Shown: positions 1 through 6,623 of the stretch, in pieces
Numbering within the stretch: position 1 is the stretch's first letter
How the letters are laid out: each line of letters opens with the position of its first letter
Assembly (NCBI GenBank): GCA_015688915.1
Contig: JAATGX010000247.1
Location: 1-8,270 of the forward strand
Direction of reading: 5' to 3'
Origin: Desulfuromonadales bacterium
GTDB taxonomy: Bacteria > Desulfobacterota > Desulfuromonadia > Geobacterales > Pseudopelobacteraceae
Length of the DNA stretch: 8,270 nucleotides
Made by a program: the position numbers and the translations under genes
The notes under the pieces: model-generated
Databases searched by the model: none
The model's input: the letters and a program-made list of their open reading frames with translations, nothing else
What the model was told of the DNA's origin: nothing

Positions 1-1
1 C

Positions 2-760
2 GGCGGCCGCCCGCCTGAACCGATCGGTGAACACCTCACGGAACTCTCCTCGCTGGTCCGGAGCGGCAGGTACGCCGTCGGGCTGGCGCTGGACGGTGAC
101 GCCGACCGGATCGGGGCCGTGGACGAGAACGGTGAGTTCTTCTCCTCCCATTGTATCTTTACCGTCATCCTGCGGCATCTGATCGAACATAAACGGCTGA
201 GCGGCGGAGTGGTCAAGACCGTTTCAACCACCCGCATGGTCGACCTGTTGGCCGCGAAATACAACCTCCCCCTGTTCGAGACGCCGATCGGCTTCAAACA
301 TATTTGCGAATTGATGCTCAGCGAAGACATTCTCATGGGTGGCGAGGAGTCGGGCGGGCTCGGCGTAAAGGGGCATATCCCGGAACGGGACGGCATTCTG
401 CTGGGGCTGTTGCTGCTGGAGGCGATGGCGGTCAGCGGCAAGGGGTTGCGGCGACTGCTGGAGGAAACCATGGACGAAATCGGCCGTTTCTTCTATCGCC
501 GCATCGACCGCCGTATTGAGACCGCTGACAAGGAGCAGCTCATTGCCCGGCTGAAATCCGCGCCACCCGCCGAGATCGACGGTCGACGGGTCATGGCCAC
601 CAATTTCAGCGACGGATTCAAGTTCATCTTCGAGAACGCCGATTGGCTGCTGATCCGGCCGTCGGGCACCGAACCGGTCTTGCGGCTCTACAGCGAAGCC
701 TGCCGGCCGGAGCAGGTGGACCGCCTGCTTCGCGCGGCAGGAATGATAGCGGGAGTGTAG
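2..760 (+). CDS. Phosphoglucomutase/phosphomannomutase family protein (5' end missing)
   Basis: Alpha-D-phosphohexomutase, which moves phosphate between C1 and C6 of a hexose phosphate in the cytoplasm through a phosphoserine enzyme. The reading frame is open to the left edge, so the active-site serine domain lies outside; 252 codons are visible. Seen: a start resembling the family's GG..PEP segment; DGDADR (visible residues 31-36), the metal-binding loop; GEESGG (114-119), the sugar-binding loop of domain 3; and RPSGTEP (219-225), the phosphate-binding loop of domain 4, followed by a normal C-terminus. GEESGG rather than GEQSGH argues against phosphoglucosamine mutase GlmM. Glucose versus mannose phosphate cannot be decided from this part. 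Likely roles are glycogen, LPS or exopolysaccharide precursor supply. A 176-bp gap separates it from the chemotaxis genes, so it probably belongs to a different transcription unit. Family assignment is firm; substrate is not. Confidence 0.93.
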   Translation, partial: GGRPPEPIGEHLTELSSLVRSGRYAVGLALDGDADRIGAVDENGEFFSSHCIFTVILRHLIEHKRLSGGVVKTVSTTRMVDLLAAKYNLPLFETPIGFKHICELMLSEDILMGGEESGGLGVKGHIPERDGILLGLLLLEAMAVSGKGLRRLLEETMDEIGRFFYRRIDRRIETADKEQLIARLKSAPPAEIDGRRVMATNFSDGFKFIFENADWLLIRPSGTEPVLRLYSEACRPEQVDRLLRAAGMIAGV

Positions 761-769
761 GTTTCCGGG

Positions 770-792
770 GTGCCGGGTGAATGTCCCGGCGC
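770..792 (+). other. GC-rich hairpin after the phosphohexomutase gene
   Basis: GTGCCGGG and CCCGGCGC can pair over 8 positions, with one G-U wobble, around a 7-nt loop. The hairpin begins 9 nt after the stop codon. No T-run follows, so it is not a classical intrinsic terminator; it could stabilise the 3' end of the upstream mRNA or pause polymerase. A separate perfect 10-bp palindrome (GTCGGCCGAC) lies just downstream at 797-806 and may be chance in GC-rich DNA. Confidence 0.4.
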
Positions 793-862
793 CGGAGTCG
801 GCCGACGGCTGCGGGGGGCGTCCCGTTCCTCCGAAAAAAATGGGTGATTTTTGCCATTTTTA

Positions 863-872
863 TGGTATTAAT
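863..872 (+). promoter_or_regulatory. Weak candidate extended -10 promoter element upstream of cheY
   Basis: TGGTATTAAT resembles an extended -10 box (TG, one base, then TATTAA). It sits in the only AT-rich part of the gap (about 832-905), 65 bp before the cheY start. No convincing -35 hexamer lies 16-18 bp upstream. Offered only as the best promoter-like string in a place where a promoter is expected. Confidence 0.2.
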
Positions 873-936
873 CGTCATTCGTAAATCTATTTCATCCCGT
901 CAGTCATTGTGGATATCGAAAGAGGAGGATTCAGGT

Positions 937-1302
937 ATGGCAAACATTCTCATTGTTGATGATTCATCTACCATGCGAAAGATTATTTCGCGCTCACTCA
1001 GGCAGGCGGGTCTGCCGGTCGATGACATTTATGAGGCCGGCGACGGTATTGAAGGATTGAATGCCCTTGCCGCCAACAAGTCGGTCAACCTGATCCTGTC
1101 GGATATCAATATGCCCAACATGGACGGCCTCGAGTTCATCAAGCAGGTACGGGCCAACGGCAATACCGTTCCCATTGTCATGATCACCACCGAAGGGGGC
1201 GAGGAGATCATCAAGGAAGCCATGTCGAGCGGTGCCAGCGACAGTATCAAGAAACCCTTTACCCCGGAACAGCTTCAGGAGAAGCTGGGGGGCCTCTTAT
1301 GA
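937..1302 (+). CDS. cheY: CheY-like single-domain response regulator
   Basis: A stand-alone receiver domain of 121 residues that would be phosphorylated by a CheA-type kinase and act by binding a target such as the motor switch. Seen: acidic pair D8-D9, phosphoacceptor D56 in the SDINMPNMDGL segment, T84 at the conserved Thr/Ser position, and K106 in the KKPFT motif. No output domain follows. The start at 937 is preceded by a strong ribosome site (AGAGGAGG, 921-928) and gives the usual receiver beginning MANILIVDD. The frame stays open upstream to 781, but that extension does not look like receiver sequence. The position of E. coli CheY Tyr106 is Ser here (S103), so aromatic switching would differ. 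The stop codon overlaps the start of the downstream phosphatase gene. Which CheA or target it serves cannot be told from this window. Confidence 0.92.
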   Translation: MANILIVDDSSTMRKIISRSLRQAGLPVDDIYEAGDGIEGLNALAANKSVNLILSDINMPNMDGLEFIKQVRANGNTVPIVMITTEGGEEIIKEAMSSGASDSIKKPFTPEQLQEKLGGLL

Positions 1303-1805
1303 GCCTTAACGCCGACATCGCCGCATCCACGACCTTTAGTGAGGAGCAGCTAGCCCAGTACGTCATCAATGCGACGCGGGAGGTGTTTTCCACGATGGTC
1401 ATGATGGATCCGGCCGATGATTACCCGTTGCGGGAGCCGATAAACAGGTTCAAATGCAGCATAACGGGTATGGTCGGTTTTGCGGGTACCTATTGCGGAG
1501 TCATCTCCATTCACTGCCCGGTCAGCCTGGCACTCAGGATCACCTCCAGCATGCTTGGTACGGAATGTGAAGAAGTCAATGAAGATCTCAATGACGCCAT
1601 CGGTGAGATCGCCAATATGTTGGGCGGCAACGTCAAACAGGTGCTCTCAAAGGGGGGCCTGGACGTCAAGCTGTCGATCCCCACGGTTATTTCCGGTGAC
1701 GATTATACCGTGAACTCCCTTTCCGACAGCGATTGCGTCGTTATCCCCTTCACGATCAACGACGAAAGGTTCATCGTGGGCCTGACCCTCAAAAAAGAGG
1801 ATTAA
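1299..1805 (+). CDS. cheX: CheX-type CheY-P phosphatase
   Basis: A cytoplasmic CheC/CheX/FliY family protein (168 aa), a family that dephosphorylates CheY-P to end the signal. The signature helix D99-x3-E103-x2-N106 is intact, with a proline (P128) about 22 residues after the Asn as in the family pattern. Glu and Asn are the known catalytic residues of CheX. A single such helix in a short protein fits CheX better than CheC, which usually carries two. The ATG (1299-1301) overlaps the cheY TGA (1300-1302), so translation of regulator and phosphatase is probably coupled, keeping their amounts in step. It has no long N-terminal extension and no FliN-like C-terminal part, so FliY is unlikely. Confidence 0.88.
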   Translation: MSLNADIAASTTFSEEQLAQYVINATREVFSTMVMMDPADDYPLREPINRFKCSITGMVGFAGTYCGVISIHCPVSLALRITSSMLGTECEEVNEDLNDAIGEIANMLGGNVKQVLSKGGLDVKLSIPTVISGDDYTVNSLSDSDCVVIPFTINDERFIVGLTLKKED

Positions 1806-1892
1806 CGCAGTATCTGCTTGCTTGCATTATGATGACACTCAGGGCGCCACGGTTGAATTCGCACCCGAATCCGAACTGGAAGATGACTTTCA

Positions 1893-2969
1893 ATGGATGG
1901 ATATACCACGTTACATGAGATGCTGGAGTCTGCCCTGAAGCAAGCCGGTGAAGAGAGCGGCATGCTGTTGGGGCAGGAACTCTCCATTGCCCTCTCCGAC
2001 TCACTCAAAACCACTAAAAAAACCTATTTCAGCGACCTGGACGACTCATGTTTCGTCGTTGGGGTCGAGTCGCGCGAGGCGTATGTCGGCCAGTTTTACC
2101 TGGTATTTTCGCTGCGCGACGCCATTGTGATGAGCAGCACCCTGTTGGGGATTCCGCCGGCCCGTATCCAGGAAAAGAAGCGCCTGTCCATTATCGAGAA
2201 CGACGATATCGATGCCTTTTCCGAGATCGCCAACATGATCAACGGGTCGTTCAACACCGTTTTTCAGGAGAAGCTTCCCAACAAGGCCCACCTCAAGCTG
2301 CTTTCGCAGAAAAAATTTATCCCCGAAGTAGATGAGTTGACGGATGATGAGCCGCTTCCCGAAGGGGAATTCCTCATGTTTCGTTCCAAGCTGGAGATGG
2401 CCGGCCAGGAACTGAACCATCTGGACGTGCTTATACCGATTGAACTCGGCAATCAGTTTGATCCCCCGGCCGAGGTGCCGGAAGAAGAGGTAGTTGCAGC
2501 CGCGGAAGAGGCGCCCGCGGTTGTTGAGGGTGGGCAACCCGCTGAAACGGAAGGGGCAGCGGCCGACAGTGGAACTGCGTCTGCCGACACCGGCGCCGAC
2601 AGCATCGTCGTGCTGGAGGACGATAATGACGAACGACAACAGATGATCGGGGCGATGGAATTTACCGGATATGAAGTCGTTGAGGGGACACTGAACGCGG
2701 ATATCAAGGAGCTCTTCGCCGGCCGGAACGTGCGGCTGGTCCTGATCGGTTCGATGGATGCCGACGACCGTGAACTTGCGGTTTGCATCAAGATCAATGC
2801 CATCCGTCAGGATGCCCCGCCACCAATCATCATGAGTGCGCAGCGATGGACGCGGACGGCCGTGCTGAAAGCGTTGAAATACGGTGCCAGGGATATTATC
2901 ATCAAGCCGTGCGGTGAGGATGAGCTGGTGGCAAAGGTGCGCAGATTCTGCACGTCGTTGCCGGTATAG
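1893..2969 (+). CDS. CheX/CheC-like domain fused to a degenerate receiver domain
   Basis: A cytoplasmic two-domain signalling protein of 358 residues. Residues 1 to about 190 resemble a CheC/CheX phosphatase domain and keep D107-x3-E111-x2-N114 in the helix beginning DAFSEIANM. Residues about 191-236 are an acidic Ala/Pro/Glu-rich flexible linker. Residues about 237-358 have a receiver fold: acidic cluster E242-D244, S315 at the Thr/Ser position, and K338 in IIIKP. The phosphoacceptor position is Gly (G286 in LVLIGS), and the following M-P-x-x-D-G motif is also lost, so the receiver probably cannot be phosphorylated normally. Inference: an active phosphatase domain tethered to a binding-only pseudoreceiver. 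It lies 87 bp after cheX. The only ribosome-site-like string is GGAAG at 1878-1882, and in-frame stops just upstream exclude a longer start. Exact function is not known to me. Confidence 0.8.
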   Translation: MDGYTTLHEMLESALKQAGEESGMLLGQELSIALSDSLKTTKKTYFSDLDDSCFVVGVESREAYVGQFYLVFSLRDAIVMSSTLLGIPPARIQEKKRLSIIENDDIDAFSEIANMINGSFNTVFQEKLPNKAHLKLLSQKKFIPEVDELTDDEPLPEGEFLMFRSKLEMAGQELNHLDVLIPIELGNQFDPPAEVPEEEVVAAAEEAPAVVEGGQPAETEGAAADSGTASADTGADSIVVLEDDNDERQQMIGAMEFTGYEVVEGTLNADIKELFAGRNVRLVLIGSMDADDRELAVCIKINAIRQDAPPPIIMSAQRWTRTAVLKALKYGARDIIIKPCGEDELVAKVRRFCTSLPV

Positions 2970-2987
2970 CATCTGTCCCGGCTCCCA

Positions 2988-5126
2988 ATGGATGGTAGTG
3001 ATATGTATTGTGCAATAAACATATCTCAATGGGCACGGGCCGTGCTGCCGGCATCTTCACTGCCGGTCATGCTGCTGGCGGGGTTCCTGTCCGCGCTGAT
3101 CGCCGTTTCAACCGCACACGCGTCCATCCCTAACCGGGTTTACCGCGTAGACATCCGGCCCAGGAAAGACTACACCCATATCACCGTCAAATTGCAGGAT
3201 CCGCCGAGTTATACCCTGGCCGCACTGCCCGGCAACAGGCTGCGTCTCGTCATGCATGATACCGGTGGCCCGCTTTTCAGAAAATTCAAACGCTATTCCG
3301 ACCCCAATATCGGCGGATTGATCTTTTCCCGGCGTGGACAGGACCTGATAATGACGTTCCAGGTCGCTCCCGGTGTCGGGTGGCGCGATCCCCGGCTCGA
3401 CGGCATCACTGCCATTACCCTGGATGTGGGAAAACCATTCAACGCCGGCCAGCCACATCCCTATATCTCGGGCAGGGAAAAAATCTGGAGTGGCGTGGAA
3501 AAGCTTGTGCGGGATTTCGACCCGCCCCTCAAAACGGAAATTCCGTTTCTCCCCACGGACCGCCAGATTCTGAAAAGCATCCTTGACGATAATGACCAGC
3601 AGCTTTTCGTAGCAGCCGAAGCGGCCCTCTACAAGGCTCAACTTTCCGAAGCGGAGGGGATTTTTACCCAGTTTGCCGCTCGTCAGACCCCCATCAAGCC
3701 CCTTGCCTTGTACCGCCTCGGCGAGACCCTCTACAAGCTTCAGAAATACCCCCAGGCATTGGCCGCATTCCGCGAGGCCGAACGGCTATGGCCCGCGTAT
3801 TTGAATTTCAACCCCGGCGTCGCCTTCTACTATGGCGACAGCATTGCGCGCAGCGGCGACCTGGCTGCCGGACGGACGCTTCTGGCGCATCTGATCGCCA
3901 AGTTGGCGGACAAGAACTATGCCCCCGCGCTTCTCGTCAGAATGGCGGATGTTCTGGTTCGTCAAGGGCATGACCTGGAGGCGCTCGCCGTGTATCGCAC
4001 GGTGGCGGAAAACTTCAAAGACAACAAGGCCAACCAATTGGCGCGCCTCAGGCTGGCCGATCGTCGTTTTCTGTCCGCCACCCCATGGAATTATCGCGAT
4101 CTGATTGACATCTATCAGGATATTTACCAGCAGGCCGGAGACATTACCATCCGGGAGGAATCCAGCTTCAAGCAGGTTCTGTTGGAGGCCATTCATGGTA
4201 TGGCGCCAGCGGCGCTTCGCCAGGTGACCGAGTTTCAAAAATTATTTCCGCGAGGTGTGTATGCCTCGGTCTGCCGGACCATGCGCGAAGTGCTGGCGGC
4301 CCAGGTCTATCGTGAGACCGACTGGGCCAAGGACGCCCCCGGACTTATCCGCTTTGTGGAAGAACATCAGGATTATCTGTCCGACTGTGTCGAACAGGCT
4401 GATTTTCTTCCATCTGTTGCCAAGGCATATGACGAGGCTGGCCGTCCCATTGAGTTGATCAGATTTTTCAACTCGTTGCTGGAGCGTCAATGGGCATCGG
4501 CGGGCGCGCCGTTCATGCTTGAGCAGATTGCCGACAAGGCCGACCTGTTGGGTGATACCGTTCTTGCCGAAAAAACACTGCGCTCCTTCCTGCGGAAATA
4601 TCCGGGCCATCCCCGTGTGCGGTTGGTCATGGAGCGCCTTGCCAGGATGTATTATGCCGAAGAAAAATACCGGGAAGTGAAGGATACCCTCCTGTGGCTG
4701 CTTAATAAAGGTGAACAGGCGCAGAAGCCGGAGAGCTACTACTACCTCGGCCGCTCGCTGTGGAATCTGAACGCCTTTGCCCAGGCCGCCAAGTCAATGG
4801 AGTTGTACGTAGCGTCAGGGGACGGTTCCACGGACGAGGGTGCGCGCCTGATCCCCGACGCCTATTACGTCGCGGCCTCGGCCCGGGAGGCGTCGGGGGA
4901 CCGCAAGGGGGCCCTGCGCCTGCTCGAATCGGGTATCAAGCTGCCGGCTAATGCGAATAACGAGGGCCTCTTGTACAAGGTTGGCGAACTTAACCTCCTC
5001 GATGGCAGGAAAGAGCGCGCCCGCGACTACTTCGAGCAGGTAGCGAAAAAGGGCAAAGATCCCGACTGGCAGAAGCTGGCGCAACAAGCTCTCAATTCCC
5101 TGGAAATCAAAGGCCCGTCGCGTTAA
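2988..5126 (+). CDS. Exported AMIN-like/TPR-repeat protein of unknown function
   Basis: A large protein (712 aa) predicted to be secreted across the inner membrane. Residues about 24-45 form a hydrophobic signal segment ending in AHA, a signal peptidase I site after A45; there is no lipobox cysteine. Residues about 48-148 are beta-rich and resemble an AMIN domain (envelope or peptidoglycan targeting), with NRLRLVMHD as the typical strand. Helix pairs of TPR type follow at about 206-345 (for example YRLGETLYKLQKYPQALAAF), at about 504-612 (YYYLGRSLWNLNAFAQAAKS) and at about 657-708. The region between is helical but less clearly repeated. The start is uncertain: ATG 2988 has no ribosome site, and ATG 3003 has only a weak GGATGG upstream; both give a usable signal peptide. 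It lies 18 bp after the CheX-fusion gene, so it is probably co-transcribed. Role inferred only: an envelope scaffold connected with the flagellum. Confidence 0.8.
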   Translation: MDGSDMYCAINISQWARAVLPASSLPVMLLAGFLSALIAVSTAHASIPNRVYRVDIRPRKDYTHITVKLQDPPSYTLAALPGNRLRLVMHDTGGPLFRKFKRYSDPNIGGLIFSRRGQDLIMTFQVAPGVGWRDPRLDGITAITLDVGKPFNAGQPHPYISGREKIWSGVEKLVRDFDPPLKTEIPFLPTDRQILKSILDDNDQQLFVAAEAALYKAQLSEAEGIFTQFAARQTPIKPLALYRLGETLYKLQKYPQALAAFREAERLWPAYLNFNPGVAFYYGDSIARSGDLAAGRTLLAHLIAKLADKNYAPALLVRMADVLVRQGHDLEALAVYRTVAENFKDNKANQLARLRLADRRFLSATPWNYRDLIDIYQDIYQQAGDITIREESSFKQVLLEAIHGMAPAALRQVTEFQKLFPRGVYASVCRTMREVLAAQVYRETDWAKDAPGLIRFVEEHQDYLSDCVEQADFLPSVAKAYDEAGRPIELIRFFNSLLERQWASAGAPFMLEQIADKADLLGDTVLAEKTLRSFLRKYPGHPRVRLVMERLARMYYAEEKYREVKDTLLWLLNKGEQAQKPESYYYLGRSLWNLNAFAQAAKSMELYVASGDGSTDEGARLIPDAYYVAASAREASGDRKGALRLLESGIKLPANANNEGLLYKVGELNLLDGRKERARDYFEQVAKKGKDPDWQKLAQQALNSLEIKGPSR

Positions 5127-5144
5127 CTGCGTTGATCCCGTCAG

Positions 5145-5154
5145 ACACGCGTGT
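5145..5154. repeat. Perfect 10-bp palindrome, ACACGCGTGT
   Basis: A self-complementary 10-mer centred about 210 bp upstream of the flgB -24/-12 element. This distance suits an enhancer site for a sigma-54 activator, and such sites are often dyad-symmetric. Only one copy is visible and no known consensus is matched, so the role is speculative. Confidence 0.3.
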
Positions 5155-5220
5155 ACCCACGTCAATCGAATGACTTTGTCAAAATACCGACACGACCTGC
5201 GGCTGGGTGGATGTTTTGCA

Positions 5221-5248
5221 GGCCGGACGAAAAATGGTGTTTCGGGCC
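5221..5248 (+). other. Bulged hairpin in the flgB upstream region
   Basis: GGCC (5221-5224) pairs with GGCC (5245-5248) and CGAAA (5228-5232) pairs with TTTCG (5240-5244), giving 9 base pairs with a 3-nt bulge and a 7-nt loop. It lies 95 bp after the TPR gene. No T-run follows directly, so termination is uncertain. It could be an RNA processing or attenuation structure at the end of the upstream transcript, or a protein-binding dyad. Confidence 0.3.
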
Positions 5249-5269
5249 GTTGAAATTCTCATGCGCCTG

Positions 5270-5285
5270 TTTATTAATTAAATTG
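5270..5285. other. AT-only block upstream of the flgB promoter
   Basis: Sixteen consecutive A/T bases include TTAATTAA, in a window that is otherwise GC-rich. The block is about 75 bp upstream of the -24 element, where a DNA-bending site such as one for IHF often lies in sigma-54 promoters. I could not fit a good IHF consensus to it. Confidence 0.3.
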
Positions 5286-5358
5286 GTACGGTCGGATAGT
5301 GGCAAAGCTATCGTTGCGAACCGGATGAATCCCGCGCGGCAGCTCTTGATTGGCAATG

Positions 5359-5374
5359 AGGTACAGGTCTTGCA
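5359..5374 (+). promoter_or_regulatory. Sigma-54 (RpoN) -24/-12 promoter for flgB-flgC-fliE-fliF
   Basis: AGGTAC, five bases, then TTGCA matches the TGGCAC-N5-TTGCA consensus in all but two positions. The invariant GG (5360-5361) and GC (5372-5373) are exactly 10 bases apart. Transcription would start near 5385, about 20 nt before the flgB ATG, leaving room for the ribosome site AAGGA (5391-5395). Known context: rod and MS-ring genes in many flagellated proteobacteria, including Geobacter, are controlled by RpoN with an NtrC-type activator. A weaker similar string lies at 5205-5220. Confidence 0.7.
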
Positions 5375-5403
5375 TAGAGAAATAGCGCGAAAGGATTTCA
5401 GCC

Positions 5404-5832
5404 ATGCCAGTGGACGGTATTTTTACAACAACTATTGAACTCCTCGGGAAAAGCATTGATCTGCGCACCAAAAATCAGAATCTGATTTCCTCCAATATTG
5501 CGAACGCTGAAACACCCAACTATGTCCCCAAGTCATTGACCTTCGAGGATGAACTCCAAGGGGTGCTCAAGGGGGGGCAAAAGGGCACTCCGGCCATCAC
5601 CAATCCTCGGCACATACCGTTGAAAGGTACGAAAGACAGGCTTCAATCCGTGACCGGCAGGGTTGTGGAAACCCCTGCAACAACACCGGGCAAGGATGGT
5701 AATGCCGTAGAGCTTGAAAACGAGATGACAAAAATGTCGGAAAACCAGATCATGTACAACGCATCGGTGCAGATTCTCTCCAAGAAATTTGCCGGAATAC
5801 GGGCGGCGATCTCGGGATCGGGAGGTAACTAA
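5404..5832 (+). CDS. flgB: Flagellar basal-body rod protein FlgB
   Basis: A proximal rod subunit (142 aa) exported by the flagellar type III system; it assembles in the periplasm on the FliE/MS-ring base. Seen: the rod/hook-family N-terminal helix and motif NLISSNIANAETPNY (residues about 27-41), then a variable middle rich in Gly and Thr, then the conserved C-terminal helix beginning near DGNAVELENEM and running through NQIMYNASVQILSKKF. Length is typical for FlgB. The start at 5404 has AAGGA 8 nt upstream and fits the family N-terminus. It is the first gene after the sigma-54 promoter. Its TAA overlaps the flgC ATG by one base (TAATG), indicating translational coupling. A run of seven G lies at 5571-5577. 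Confidence 0.97.
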   Translation: MPVDGIFTTTIELLGKSIDLRTKNQNLISSNIANAETPNYVPKSLTFEDELQGVLKGGQKGTPAITNPRHIPLKGTKDRLQSVTGRVVETPATTPGKDGNAVELENEMTKMSENQIMYNASVQILSKKFAGIRAAISGSGGN

Positions 5833-6272
5833 TGGATTTTTTCAATTCAATGAACGTCAGCTCCTCGGCGTTGTCGGCCGAACGCACGCGGATGAACCTT
5901 ATTTCCAGCAACTTGGCCAACGCCAGTACCACCCGCACCCCCGAGGGGGGGCCATACAAACGCAAGGATGCGGTTTTTGCCGCTACACCGATGAAGACTC
6001 CCTTTGCCGGGATGCTGGACAAGGCCTCAAACCAGGATATTCGCCAGGTTGAAGTGATGCAGGTCATCGAAGACCAGAATCCGCCACGGTTGCAGTATGA
6101 TCCTAGTCATCCGGATGCCGACGCCCAAGGGTATGTGGCCATGCCAAACGTCAATGTGGTCGAAGAAATGGCGGATATGATCAGTACCAGCCGTTCCTAT
6201 GAGGCCAACGTCACGGCAGTTCAAGCGGCAAAAAGCATGGCGATGAAGGCCCTTGAGATTAGCAGTAAATAA
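5832..6272 (+). CDS. flgC: Flagellar basal-body rod protein FlgC
   Basis: A proximal rod subunit (146 aa) exported by the flagellar export apparatus and assembled next to FlgB. Seen: the N-terminal rod motif NLISSNLANASTTRTPEGGPY (residues about 22-42), then KRKDAVF, then YDPSHPDADAQGYVAMPNVN (about 94-113), a strong FlgC signature, and the C-terminal helix EMADMISTSRSYEANVTA ending in KALEI. Length is normal. The ribosome site GGGAGG lies at the end of flgB, and the ATG shares one base with the flgB stop. Seven consecutive G fall in the PEGGP codons (5945-5951). Confidence 0.97.
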   Translation: MDFFNSMNVSSSALSAERTRMNLISSNLANASTTRTPEGGPYKRKDAVFAATPMKTPFAGMLDKASNQDIRQVEVMQVIEDQNPPRLQYDPSHPDADAQGYVAMPNVNVVEEMADMISTSRSYEANVTAVQAAKSMAMKALEISSK

Positions 6273-6317
6273 GGTTTTGAGTTTGAAAGGGTTAGTTGTC
6301 AAAAGGAGGTTTGACCA

Positions 6318-6623
6318 ATGGAAGTGAATGGGATTGGAAATGGACTTGGTATCGGCAAGGCGTTTCCTGCGGTGGGAGAAGGCAACAAGGTCTCCTCTCC
6401 GGCGGAAGGGGCCGGCAAGTTCTTCAATGAGTTGATATCAAAGGTAAATGATCTCCAGGTTCAATCGGATACGGCCATAGAGGGGCTTGCCAGCGGCGAG
6501 AACAAAAATCTGCATGAGGTGATGATCTCCATGGAAAAGGCCAGCATCTCGTTTCAATTCATGTCTACGGTACGCGACAAGGCCGTTGCGGCCTATCAGG
6601 AAGTGATGCGCATGCAGGTATAG
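6318..6623 (+). CDS. fliE: Flagellar hook-basal body complex protein FliE
   Basis: A small adaptor (101 aa) that joins the FliF MS ring and export gate to the FlgB proximal rod; in well-studied flagella it is the first substrate exported. Seen: a Gly-rich poorly conserved N-terminus (residues 1-30), then FFNELISKVNDLQVQSD, GENKNLHEVMISMEKASISF and the family-typical end VRDKAVAAYQEVMRMQV. Length is usual for FliE. A very good ribosome site (AAAAGGAGG, 6301-6309) lies upstream. There are 45 non-coding bases between flgC and fliE, without an obvious promoter or terminator, so it reads as part of the flgB operon. Confidence 0.97.
   Translation: MEVNGIGNGLGIGKAFPAVGEGNKVSSPAEGAGKFFNELISKVNDLQVQSDTAIEGLASGENKNLHEVMISMEKASISFQFMSTVRDKAVAAYQEVMRMQV

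Noticed and set aside
770..830. Intrinsic terminator after the phosphohexomutase gene
   Set aside because: A stable hairpin exists at 770-792 but no T-run follows it; the next homopolymer is an A-run on this strand, too far away.
841..855. Possible sigma-54 element upstream of cheY (TGGGTGATTTTTGCC)
   Set aside because: GG and GC are separated by 9 bases instead of 10, and the -24 half is poor. Sigma-54 spacing is strict.
781..936. A 52-codon N-terminal extension of cheY
   Set aside because: The receiver fold begins at the 937 ATG, which has a strong ribosome site at 921-928. The extension covers GC-rich hairpin DNA and an AT-rich promoter-like region, and no ribosome site precedes 781.
2046..3029. 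A 327-codon open frame on the - strand
   Set aside because: It lies opposite the well-supported CheX-fusion gene, its translation has no recognisable motif, and long antisense frames are common opposite GC-rich genes.
5205..5220. Second sigma-54-like string (GGGTGGATGTTTTGCA)
   Set aside because: Spacing is correct and TTGCA is present, but the -24 half is weak. It would give a leader of about 170 nt that runs through the better promoter at 5359.
5279..5303. TGGTAC/TGGCAA...TTGC strings that look like sigma-54 half-sites
   Set aside because: The GG-to-GC distance is wrong (for example 13 bases from the GG in TGGCAA to the next GC).
5151..5438. A 95-codon open frame across the gap before flgB
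   Set aside because: It runs through the sigma-54 promoter and into flgB in another frame, has no ribosome site and gives a protein with no recognisable features.
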